Assembly (NCBI GenBank): GCA_015068425.1
Contig: SVKK01000004.1
Location: forward strand, 36,587 to 100,586
Reading direction: 5' to 3'
Length of the DNA: 64,000 nt
From: Oscillospiraceae bacterium
Lineage (GTDB): Bacteria; Bacillota; Clostridia; Oscillospirales; Oscillospiraceae
A program made the translations under genes and the position numbers. The notes below the pieces were generated by a model, which was not told the origin of the DNA, ran no database searches, and worked only from the letters and a program-made list of their open reading frames with translations. Numbering within the stretch: position 1 is the stretch's first letter; each line of letters begins with the position of its first letter. Shown piece by piece: positions 52,890 to 60,711 of this stretch.

Positions 52890-53588
52890 ATGTACAACGT
52901 TCTTATCTGCGATGATGAGCGGGACATTGTCAACGCTCTGAAGATATATTTATCCGCGGAGGATATACGCACTTTCGAGGCATATAACGGCCTTGAGGCT
53001 CTGGATATAATCGAAAAGCAGGATATCCAGCTGGTGCTTATGGATATTATGATGCCCGCCATGGACGGTATTTCCGCAATGGTGGCTATCCGTGAAAAGA
53101 GCAATGTGCCCGTGATACTTCTCACCGCGAAGAGCGAGGATACGGATATTATCCTCGGTCTCAACACCGGCGCCGATGACTATATAACAAAGCCCTTTAA
53201 CCCTGTTGAGTTAATTGCCCGCGTCCGCTCGGCTCTTCGGCGCTATATGCTTCTTGGAGGCGGCGCTGCCCCCTCCGAGAGCCTTCGCATAGGAGGAATT
53301 GAGCTGGATAACAGGGAAAAAAGCGTGGCTCTGGACGGAGAGGGCGTGAGCCTCACTCCCACAGAGTTCGAAATTCTTCGGCTTTTGATGGAGCATCCGG
53401 GGCAGGTGTTTTCCCCTCAGGAAATTTACCGCAGGGTCTGGAAGGATGCCCCATACGGAAGCGAGAACACTGTGGCGGTGCATATCCGCCATCTTCGTGA
53501 GAAAATTGAAATTGACCCGGCCAATCCCCGATATATAAAGGTTGTCTGGGGTCAGGGCTATAAAATGGAGAAAGGAGCAGGGAGATGA
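52890..53588 (+). CDS. OmpR-family response regulator
   Basis: 232 residues. Receiver domain 1-115 with acidic pair CDDERD, phospho-Asp in MDIMMPAMDG, and Lys in LLTAKSED. Winged-helix output from about 135 (LTPTEFEILRLLMEHPGQVF, VWGQGYKME). Start ATG 52890 after SD GGAGAGAG; an in-frame ATG at 52869 lies before the SD. Overlaps the kinase gene by 4 bp. Confidence 0.94.
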   Translation: MYNVLICDDERDIVNALKIYLSAEDIRTFEAYNGLEALDIIEKQDIQLVLMDIMMPAMDGISAMVAIREKSNVPVILLTAKSEDTDIILGLNTGADDYITKPFNPVELIARVRSALRRYMLLGGGAAPSESLRIGGIELDNREKSVALDGEGVSLTPTEFEILRLLMEHPGQVFSPQEIYRRVWKDAPYGSENTVAVHIRHLREKIEIDPANPRYIKVVWGQGYKMEKGAGR

Positions 53589-55525
53589 GTGAAAACCTTA
53601 ATGCAGCCGAAAAGAAGAGGCTGCCGCTGAGCCACTCCGGCATTTTGAAGGCTTTGGCTTTCATTCTGGCGGTTGTGATGCTTTTTGTCCTCGCCGCAAG
53701 TGCACTTGGCGCTGTGTTTATGATAGGTTATGAGGTGTATAGTACCCCCAAGGAGGAGTTTCTTGAGGAACTGAACTGGGGCGAGGTATTTAGCGACACC
53801 CAAAATATTGCATGGTATGTGGGCTGCGGCGAGTATCAGGAGGCTGTGGACACCGTGATGACCGGCAGCAACATAATCGCTGCCGACATAGTCTGCGCCG
53901 GAGTGCAGAACTGGACATGGAGCCACGGCGATATGGCGCAGGCGGGACATGTTTATGAATATGCATGGAACTATTCCGTTGCCGAGGGTGGGCTGGCTAT
54001 ACCCGGCTACAACTCCCGTGCTGAAAACACTATGCTTGTTCGGCTGCTTATCGCGGAAAAGCCGGAGGCTTTGGATATGTACTGGCTTGCCTATTGGATA
54101 AGCGAGCTTGCCTACGGAATGATGTATGCCGTGTACCCTGTGGCGCTGCTCTCTCTGGTTTTTGAAATTTTATGTCTTGTCTTTCTTATGAGAGCCGCAG
54201 GGCGCAGACCCCAAAAACCCGGTATCACTCCCTCCTGGGCAAGCGCAATACCCTCCGACCTGCTGACGGCTGCCCTTGTTGGGCTTGAGATATTGCTGAT
54301 AGCGCTATTGGTGCACTTGAGCTATGAAGAAGAGTTTTTGCTGGTTTTTGCTCTGCCTGTGGCGGCGGCTATGGCTGCGCTGCTTGTGGCATGGCTTATG
54401 AGCCTCGCTCTGCGCATAAAGTTGGGCACGCTCTGGCGCAACACCCTTGTTTTCCGGCTGCTGAAGCTTTGCTGGCGGGCTGTAAAAGCCATCTGGCGGG
54501 GCGTGAAAAAGCTTTTCGGATACTTTATGAATTTGCGATTTTTCTGGCAGGCGGGACTTGTCTTCGGCGGCATAGCCATCTTGGAGCTGTTTTTCATCCT
54601 CATTACGGGCTACACTCCCGACGCGGAAGTGCTGCTGTGGATTTTGGAAATGATTGTGCTGCTGGCGGGGCTTATATATTTCTGCCTTATGCTCCGTGAA
54701 CTGCGCCGCTGCGGCAAGGCGGTTGCTGAAGGTGATATGAGCTTCGAGCCGGATACACGTTTTATGCCCCGTGCTTTCCGCGAGCACGCGGAGGATCTCA
54801 AGGGCATTTCTCAAATCGTGAACAAGGCAGTGGAGCAAAGAATGGTATCCGAGAGAATGAAAACGGAGCTTATCACCAATGTAAGCCACGATTTAAAGAC
54901 CCCTCTGACCAGCCTTATAAATTATTCCGACTTTATCTGCCGCGAAAGCTGCGATAATCCAAACCACAGGGAGTATGCCGATGTTCTCCACCGCCAGAGC
55001 GAGAAAATGAAGCGGCTCATTGATGACCTTGTGGAGGCCAGCAAGGCCAGCAGCGGAAATCTGGATATAAACCTTGCTCCCTGCGCCGTAGATGTGCTCC
55101 TTGCGCAGGCGGCTGCGGAATATGAACAGCGACTCTCTGAGGCGGGACTCACTCCCGTGTTCGCGGCACCAAAACAGTTCGTCAAGATAATGGCAGACGG
55201 ACGCAGACTATGGCGGGTTGTAGATAATCTTATGAACAATATCTGCAAATACGCCCTTTGCGGAACCCGTGTTTACCTCTCTGCGGAGAGCAAAGGCGGC
55301 GAGGCAGTTATCAGCTTCAAAAATACTTCCAGAGAACAGCTGAACCTGAGCCCTGAGGAGCTTATGGAGCGCTTTGTAAGAGGAGACAGCTCCCGCGGCG
55401 GCGAGGGCAGCGGACTTGGGCTGAGCATAGCCCGCAGCCTTACCGAGCTGCAAGGCGGCAAAATGGAAATTATCTGCGACGGAGACCTTTTCAAGGTGCA
55501 GCTTAAGTTTCCCTGTATTGAGTGA
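53585..55525 (+). CDS. Sensor histidine kinase
   Basis: 646 residues. TM helix near 22-47, an extracytoplasmic domain of about 120 residues, then about five more TM helices to residue 370. A HAMP-like linker precedes the H-box TNVSHDLKTPLTSLINYSD, N-box NLMNNICKYA and G-box GGEGSGLGLSIARSL. The multi-helix membrane part is larger than in VanS/PhoR types. The signal is unknown; no transporter genes adjoin. Confidence 0.92.
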   Translation: MSENLNAAEKKRLPLSHSGILKALAFILAVVMLFVLAASALGAVFMIGYEVYSTPKEEFLEELNWGEVFSDTQNIAWYVGCGEYQEAVDTVMTGSNIIAADIVCAGVQNWTWSHGDMAQAGHVYEYAWNYSVAEGGLAIPGYNSRAENTMLVRLLIAEKPEALDMYWLAYWISELAYGMMYAVYPVALLSLVFEILCLVFLMRAAGRRPQKPGITPSWASAIPSDLLTAALVGLEILLIALLVHLSYEEEFLLVFALPVAAAMAALLVAWLMSLALRIKLGTLWRNTLVFRLLKLCWRAVKAIWRGVKKLFGYFMNLRFFWQAGLVFGGIAILELFFILITGYTPDAEVLLWILEMIVLLAGLIYFCLMLRELRRCGKAVAEGDMSFEPDTRFMPRAFREHAEDLKGISQIVNKAVEQRMVSERMKTELITNVSHDLKTPLTSLINYSDFICRESCDNPNHREYADVLHRQSEKMKRLIDDLVEASKASSGNLDINLAPCAVDVLLAQAAAEYEQRLSEAGLTPVFAAPKQFVKIMADGRRLWRVVDNLMNNICKYALCGTRVYLSAESKGGEAVISFKNTSREQLNLSPEELMERFVRGDSSRGGEGSGLGLSIARSLTELQGGKMEIICDGDLFKVQLKFPCIE

Positions 55526-55532
55526 TTGATTA

Positions 55533-55561
55533 ACCCCTCCCCGCGTTATGCGGGGAGGGGT
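55533..55561 (+). terminator. Hairpin after the histidine kinase gene
   Basis: ACCCCTCCCCGC/GCGGGGAGGGGT around GTTAT. Weak T-run. A near-copy occurs at 55731-55763. Confidence 0.65.
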
Positions 55562-55576
55562 GGTTACTGTTTGGCG

Positions 55577-55705
55577 GAAACGGCGGCGGGATGTGGGCAT
55601 CCCGCCCTACGGGTCGGCGTGATAACATTACGAGGTACAGCCCCCGTGCTGCCGAACAGGCAGCTCGAGGCAGCGGGCGGGCACTGCCTGCCCCTACAAT
55701 GGGTG
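55577..55705. repeat. REP palindromes and 5' fragment of repeat L (copy 4)
   Basis: GGCGGGATG palindrome plus CTAC (55584-55610), L fragment with GCTGCC/GGCAGC (55624-55664) truncated by a GGGCGGGC/GCCTGCCC REP plus CTAC. The junction looks like REP insertion or recombination inside L. Confidence 0.8.
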
Positions 55706-55730
55706 CGGCGGTTTGATGACCTGCATAGCA

Positions 55731-55763
55731 AAAGCCCTCCCCGCGTTATGCGGGGAGGGCTTT
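55731..55763 (-). terminator. Terminator of the CoA-transferase gene
   Basis: AAAGCCCTCCCCGC/GCGGGGAGGGCTTT around GTTAT, then TTTTGC on the minus strand. Confidence 0.85.
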
Positions 55764-55772
55764 GAATATTTA

Positions 55773-57089
55773 TCAGAAGTAGAAAAGCTCTCTTGCGGCC
55801 TTGGTGAGTTCGGCGCGGTCATCGGGGTGGGCGATGGAGATGAGCATCTGGGCTCTCTCCTTCACGTTGGTGCCCTTGAGGCGGACGGCGCCGTATTCGG
55901 TGACAACATAGTCGATATAGTTTCTGGGATGGGTGACTATTGCGCCAGGGGTAAGCTGAGCCTTTATCTTGGGCATACCCTTTTTTGTGCGGCTGGTGAG
56001 AGCCATAATACCCTTGCCGTGGTCGGCGTAGTAGGCGCCAAGGGCGAAGCAGAAGCCGCCGCCGGAGCCGGAATACTGCATGGGACCGATGCTCTCGGCA
56101 CAGACCTGACCGGTGAGGTCTAATTCAATGCAGGTATTGATGCTGACCATATGATCCTGTCGGGCAATGTTGAAGGGATTTACCACCTCGCAGCCGGGCT
56201 TGAGCACACAGTCGGAATTTTTGTGGAGATACTCATAAAGCTCGTGGGTGCCGTCGGCAAAAACGCCCACGTGCAGACCCTTGTCGAAAACCTTTCTCTC
56301 GCCGGTGATGACGCCCGCCTTGATAAGGTCGGCCATGGAGGAGGTGAACTGCTCTGTGTGGAGACCCAGCTCCCGCTTATCCATAAGGAAATTGCCGATG
56401 GCGTTGGGAATGCCGCCTATGCCCATCTGAATGGTGTCGCCGTTTTCGATTATTCCGGCGCAGGTGCGGCCTATATTTATCTCGTCCTCGGTGCAGACTA
56501 TGGGGGGAGTAACATCCTCGGGGGTGTTTACCTCGAAAAGCTTGGTGACGGCTTCAACGGGGATGGCGATGCTGCCCCGCATCCATGTGAGATTGGGATT
56601 GACCTCCAGAATGATTGTCTTTCGTCTCTCAACGGCGTCGCGGACAAGCTCGGCCTCGAAGGTTTGGTTCATGCCTATATAGAACTTGCCGTCCTCTGTC
56701 ATAGGGCTGACTTGGGCGGTGAAGATATCCCAGGGCTGGCGGGCGCTGACCTGATGATAATAATTGGGCAGGTCAATGGGGACATAGGTGCAGTTTAGAA
56801 GGCGGTGAGCTTCCTTATAAGCGGGACCGTAGAAATAGTTGGCGAAATTTATGTGGCCGTCCATGCCGGGAGTCACCATAAAGGGATAGCGGCGGATGCG
56901 GCTTTTGTAGACGAGCACATTTTCCACTCTCGGAGCTATCTCGTGGAGATGCTCAAAGAGGGTGGAGGGCTCATTATAGTTATTGGAGCACCAGATAATA
57001 TCGCCGGAGCGGATGAGATCCAGACACTCCTGCAGACTGGCCTTGCGCTCATTATACATTTTTAGATAGTCTTCACGGGTGTATGCCAT
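55773..57089 (-). CDS. Acetyl-CoA hydrolase/CoA-transferase family protein
   Basis: 438 residues, Cat1/AbfT-type family I CoA-transferase. GIGGIPNAIGNFLMDKRELGLHTE, GSGGGFCFALGAYYADHGKG and VVTEYGAVRLKGTN match butyryl-/4-hydroxybutyrate-CoA:acetate transferases; the Glu that carries the thioester is probably in TEYG. It would move CoA between acyl-CoA and acetate in fermentation. The exact acyl group is not readable. Start ATG 57089 with SD GGGAGG. Confidence 0.87.
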   Translation of the reverse strand: MAYTREDYLKMYNERKASLQECLDLIRSGDIIWCSNNYNEPSTLFEHLHEIAPRVENVLVYKSRIRRYPFMVTPGMDGHINFANYFYGPAYKEAHRLLNCTYVPIDLPNYYHQVSARQPWDIFTAQVSPMTEDGKFYIGMNQTFEAELVRDAVERRKTIILEVNPNLTWMRGSIAIPVEAVTKLFEVNTPEDVTPPIVCTEDEINIGRTCAGIIENGDTIQMGIGGIPNAIGNFLMDKRELGLHTEQFTSSMADLIKAGVITGERKVFDKGLHVGVFADGTHELYEYLHKNSDCVLKPGCEVVNPFNIARQDHMVSINTCIELDLTGQVCAESIGPMQYSGSGGGFCFALGAYYADHGKGIMALTSRTKKGMPKIKAQLTPGAIVTHPRNYIDYVVTEYGAVRLKGTNVKERAQMLISIAHPDDRAELTKAARELFYF

Positions 57090-57238
57090 TTTTCGCTTAC
57101 CTCCCAAAACCTGAGATAATCAACAGATTGATTATAAACCCTTTTTCCTTTCAATGCAACGAGCTGAGGGATTTTTTGTTGCGAAGAGAGAATAATGGAT
57201 ATATAATGACGGAAAGAAAAAGACCCACGGAGGGAAAA

Positions 57239-57697
57239 ATGGAAAACTGCGTTCTTTGTGAAAAACTCAATAACCTTCTTGCTCAGGCGGAGGAAAGAAA
57301 CAAGGGTATGGTTGCGGGAATGATAAAGCCCTTTCTCATTGACTGCGACTATAACGCAAGGCAAACCCTTATCGGCTTTCCCGCTCAGGACTGGGAGCGC
57401 AACCCCAACGGAGTTATCCACGGTGGAATTATCGCAACAATGCTTGATACAGCTATGGGCATTACCACCATCTGCATTGTGGACAGCCTGACCCCCACAA
57501 TAAATCTCCATATCAGCTATCTTCGCCCTTGCCCCGCGGATGGAATTCTGGCGGTGAGAAGCCAGATAACTATGGAAGGCGGCAGTGTGGTTCAGGTGCG
57601 GGCGGAGATGTATGACACCCGGGAGCCGGAGCTTCTTATAGCCACTGCCGAGGGCGCCTTCCGCAGATTTAAAAACGCAAAACCCTTTGAATGGTAA
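57239..57697 (+). CDS. PaaI-type hotdog thioesterase
   Basis: 152 residues. The active-site HGG helix reads NGVIHGGIIATMLDTAMG. The family hydrolyses acyl- or aryl-CoA thioesters. Start ATG 57239 with SD GGAGGG; earlier in-frame starts lie in the intergenic region. Divergent from the CoA-transferase gene. N-terminal ENCVLCEKLN has a Cys pair of unclear role. Confidence 0.85.
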   Translation: MENCVLCEKLNNLLAQAEERNKGMVAGMIKPFLIDCDYNARQTLIGFPAQDWERNPNGVIHGGIIATMLDTAMGITTICIVDSLTPTINLHISYLRPCPADGILAVRSQITMEGGSVVQVRAEMYDTREPELLIATAEGAFRRFKNAKPFEW

Positions 57698-57699
57698 TA

Positions 57700-57734
57700 A
57701 AAAAGGACGAACGGAAAGACCGTTCGTCCTTTTT
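57700..57734 (+). terminator. Terminator after the first PaaI-type gene
   Basis: AAAAAGGACGAACGG/CCGTTCGTCCTTTTT around AAAGA. Confidence 0.93.
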
Positions 57735-57744
57735 GCGGGTGTGG

Positions 57745-58410
57745 AGATGGGCGGCGGGAGCAAGCCCCTGCCCTACGAAGGGTGCGGCGTAAACGGGCCG
57801 GCCAGTGTCCGGCCCCTACAATCGATGTTTTAATGCGGTGTAGGGAACGGTCGTGACCGTTCCGGAAAAACCCCTCATCCGTCATTTGCTTCGCAAATGC
57901 CACCTTCCCCTAAAGGGGAAGGCTTTAAAGGCTGGAACATTACGAGGTACAGCCTTCGTGCTGCCGAACAGGCAGCTCTGTGCAGCAGCGTCCTGAGCGG
58001 AAAACGAGGCAAGCACTCTAAGGTTTCGGCTCTGATTATGTGGCACGATGTGTTTCCGCTATCCGCACTTGGGGAGTTTCCAAAGAGGGGTTTCAAATCC
58101 CCTCTTTGGCCTGTTTTTCTTTCCATATTCTTTTTGCTGGCACAAAAAGAATATGGCCGTCGGAGACGCATAACACCTCATCCGTCATTTGCCTGCGGGA
58201 ATTATATAGTTATCGCACCAAACAACTTCCCTCCTCGCGGCATAGCCGCTCCGGTCGGTGGCTAAAAACATGCCACCGGCATGTTTTCTTAACGCCCCGA
58301 CGTCGGAGACGCATAACACCTCATCCGTCTGCCTTCGGCAGCCACCTTACCCCCAAGGGGAAGGCTTTAAACGGGCGGGCAATGCCCGCCCCTACGGTGG
58401 GTGCGGTACA
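57745..58410. repeat. Large composite repeat block with L copy 3 and K copy 2
   Basis: GGCGGG and GGGCCGG REPs plus CTAC, GTAG with GGAACGGTC/GACCGTTCC, the CATTTGC and CCTTCCCC modules, L copy 3 (57936-58167), K copy 2 (58190-58301, identical to 6382-6493), CTGCC/GGCAG, and a GGGCGGGC REP plus CTAC at 58373-58395. No credible gene; reading frames here are repeat-driven. Confidence 0.87.
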
Positions 58411-58417
58411 GGCGCGC

Positions 58418-58458
58418 AAAAAAGCAGGAACAGGCAAAAAGTCTGTTCCTGCTTTTTT
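58418..58458 (-). terminator. Terminator of the aminotransferase gene
   Basis: AAAAAAGCAGGAACAG/CTGTTCCTGCTTTTTT. The stem reaches the stop codon. Confidence 0.9.
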
Positions 58459-59744
58459 TATTTTTCCTCCGCTATCAGCTTTTCCAGAGCGGCGATACGC
58501 TGGCAGATGCAGAAAACGTTCATGCTGGCGTAAAGCTCCGGGGTGGAGGGATAGGAGGGGGCAATTCTCACTTCTCTGTCGTGGGGGTCAATGCCGTAGG
58601 GGAAGGCGGCGCCTGCCTCGGTGAACTTAACGCCCGCCTGAGCGCAAAGCTCCACGCAGCGTGCCGCGGTGCCGTCCAGACCCTCATAGCTGATGAAGTA
58701 GCCGCCGTTGGGGTTGGTCCAGCTGCCTATGCCGGTGCCGGAAAGACCGCTGGCAAGAGCCGCAAGGGCGCAGTCAAACTTGGGGCGGAGATAGTCCGCC
58801 TGCTTTTTCATATGGGCACGAAGTCCGTCCACATTTTTGAAATACTTGATATGGCGGAGCTGGTTAATCTTGTCATAGCCTATTGTCTGAACGCCCATCT
58901 GCTTGAGGAGAAAGTCCACATTCCGCTTGCTGGCCACGAAAACCGCAAGACCTGCGCCGGAGAAGGTGACCTTGCTTGTGGACATAAACTCATAGACCAT
59001 ATCCTCGCTGCCATACTTTTCGCAGGCCTCGAAGATGTTCATAAGATAATCGTCCTTTTCACGGAAGCCGTGGACATAGTAGGCGTTATCCCAGAAAATG
59101 CGGAAGTCGTCGGCGGCGGGCTTCAGGGCGGCCAGTGCTTCAACAGTTTCGGGGGAATAGGTGATGCCCTGAGGGTTGGAATACTTGGGAACGCACCAAA
59201 TACCCTTGACGGAGGGGTCGTTTTCCGCGTACTCACGGACAAGGTCCATGTTGGGACCTGCGGAGGTCATGGGGATATTTATCATTTCAATGCCGAATTC
59301 CTGGCAGATGCGGAAGTGGCGGTCGTAGCCGGGGATGGGGCAGAGGAACTTCAGTTTGCCCTGCTGTCCCCAGGGCTTGCTGCCGCCGCAGACACCCAGA
59401 ACGATGGCCTTTATCATCATATCGTACATAAGGGCAAGGCTGCTCTGGCCGCCCATGATGACGTTTTCCATCTTCACGCCCAGAAGCTCCGCAAAAAGCT
59501 CCTTGGCCTCGTCCACGCCTGCCAGCTCGCCATAGTTGCGGACATCGGTGCCCTTGCGGGTATAGATAAGGTCATAGGGATTCTGCTGAAGCATCTCCAT
59601 ACTGAGATTAAGCTGAGTGGGGTCAGGTTTGCCGCGGGACATATCCAGCTTATGCCCAACCTTCTTCTCGTTCTCATAGCGAGCCAGAAGCACATCCAGC
59701 TCCGCCCGCTTTTCATCTATGCTCATTTCAAAATAAGTTTTCAT
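58458..59744 (-). CDS. Class I/II PLP aminotransferase (MocR-type aspartate aminotransferase family)
   Basis: 428 residues. KPDPTQLNLSMEMLQ and NYGELAGVDEAKELFAELLG fit the PF12897 branch. The PLP Lys is in STSKVTFSGAG, the cofactor Asp/Tyr in FRIFWDNAYYVHGF, and the substrate Arg in REVRIAPSYP. Amino-donor specificity unknown, aspartate likely. Start ATG 59744; the frame opens 12 codons earlier without an SD. Confidence 0.88.
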   Translation of the reverse strand: MKTYFEMSIDEKRAELDVLLARYENEKKVGHKLDMSRGKPDPTQLNLSMEMLQQNPYDLIYTRKGTDVRNYGELAGVDEAKELFAELLGVKMENVIMGGQSSLALMYDMMIKAIVLGVCGGSKPWGQQGKLKFLCPIPGYDRHFRICQEFGIEMINIPMTSAGPNMDLVREYAENDPSVKGIWCVPKYSNPQGITYSPETVEALAALKPAADDFRIFWDNAYYVHGFREKDDYLMNIFEACEKYGSEDMVYEFMSTSKVTFSGAGLAVFVASKRNVDFLLKQMGVQTIGYDKINQLRHIKYFKNVDGLRAHMKKQADYLRPKFDCALAALASGLSGTGIGSWTNPNGGYFISYEGLDGTAARCVELCAQAGVKFTEAGAAFPYGIDPHDREVRIAPSYPSTPELYASMNVFCICQRIAALEKLIAEEK

Positions 59745-59778
59745 AGTTTGCACCTCGCTCTTGAAGGGATTGGAACTC

Positions 59779-59807
59779 ATTATAATGTACGGACAAGCAA
59801 ATTACAA
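59779..59807 (-). promoter_or_regulatory. Promoter of the aminotransferase gene
   Basis: TTGTAA (59802-59807), 17-bp spacer, TATAAT (59779-59784) on the minus strand. Confidence 0.78.
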
Positions 59808-59904
59808 GGGAAAAGAGAATAAATTTTTTATCAATTTAACGCGGTGAACAGGGGGGTGGGATAAACACCTGCCCTGCGATGGAGTAAAATGCTAACTATT
59901 CCTC

Positions 59905-60195
59905 GTAGGGGCGGACCGGTGTGTCCGCCCTTGTCGCTGAGGTTTTTTGTTTGCCTCCGGCGGGTAACTTTCCGTATCGACGGAAAGTCACCAAAGGGCG
60001 ACCGGGGGCTGCGGCCCCCTGGCCCCCAAGGGGATAAAAAGAACGCTCCGCTTTTATTGGAGGGCGCCGTCAAGCGGCGATGGTCCGGCGGCTGGCTTGG
60101 CAACGCCGCCTGCCGCGGAGGAAAATATAACGAGGTACACCCCTTCGTGGCGCCGAACAGGCGCCAAAAGGCAGCAGCGTCCTGAGCGGAAAACG
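59905..60195. repeat. Composite repeat: REP, G copy 2 and 5' part of L (copy 5)
   Basis: GTAG plus GGGCGGAC...GTCCGCCC REP at about 59906, G copy 2 (59952-60113), and L fragment (60125-60195) whose hairpin reads TGGCGCC/GGCGCCA. Same G-then-L order as at 16171-16612. Confidence 0.85.
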
Positions 60196-60218
60196 TTGGA
60201 GGCTATGCCGCGAGCAAA

Positions 60219-60249
60219 AAAGAACCATCGGCATAACCGATGGTTCTTT
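60219..60249 (-). terminator. Terminator of glgA-amylase/PaaI operon
   Basis: AAAGAACCATCGG/CCGATGGTTCTTT around CATAA, 20 bp after the thioesterase stop codon. Confidence 0.88.
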
Positions 60250-60269
60250 AACATTATATGCGGTAAACA

Positions 60270-60707
60270 TTATGCGTAATACACGCCAACGCTTGTTGCA
60301 ACAAGCTTATCGGGAGTTTTCTCCTCCCAGCATTCCGAGTAGGCGTGGATCATGGTCCGTCCGGCCTTGGTGGCTTTGACTTTTACTATCAGGGTGCCGT
60401 CAATGGGGCAGCCTCGGAGATAGCTGGTCTGGAGAGATACGGTGACAGCCTTGTCACCGCCATAATAAACGGCAAGGCAGGCGATGGAGAAATCCAGAAT
60501 GGTGGCAACAACGCCCCCCTGCATAACATTGAGGGGGTTGCGCTCCCATGCCATTGCGGGATAGGCCATAGTGAGAGAGGCTTCCTCCGCGGAGCATTCA
60601 ACAAAGCGGGGGTGAAGCATTCCGATAATGGTGTCGCTCTGCTCCCTGTTTATTTTGTCCAGGAAGGCGCGGATGCCCTCTTCCATATGAAGCTGTTTTT
60701 CGTTCAT
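60270..60707 (-). CDS. PaaI-type hotdog thioesterase, HGG motif altered
   Basis: 145 residues, paralogous in fold to the protein encoded at 57239 (both have AWERNP or DWERNP before the active site). The usual HGG reads QGG (NVMQGGVVATILD), which may change catalysis. It starts 4 bp after the glycogen synthase fusion gene and is co-transcribed with it. Substrate unknown. Confidence 0.82.
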   Translation of the reverse strand: MNEKQLHMEEGIRAFLDKINREQSDTIIGMLHPRFVECSAEEASLTMAYPAMAWERNPLNVMQGGVVATILDFSIACLAVYYGGDKAVTVSLQTSYLRGCPIDGTLIVKVKATKAGRTMIHAYSECWEEKTPDKLVATSVGVYYA

Positions 60708-60711
60708 GCTC

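Noticed and set aside
57875-58624. Several overlapping open frames of 75-200 codons in the repeat block
   Set aside because: The same peptides recur wherever repeats L and K occur (e.g. 52182-52453 and 16289-16661), start without SD, and follow palindromes rather than codon usage.
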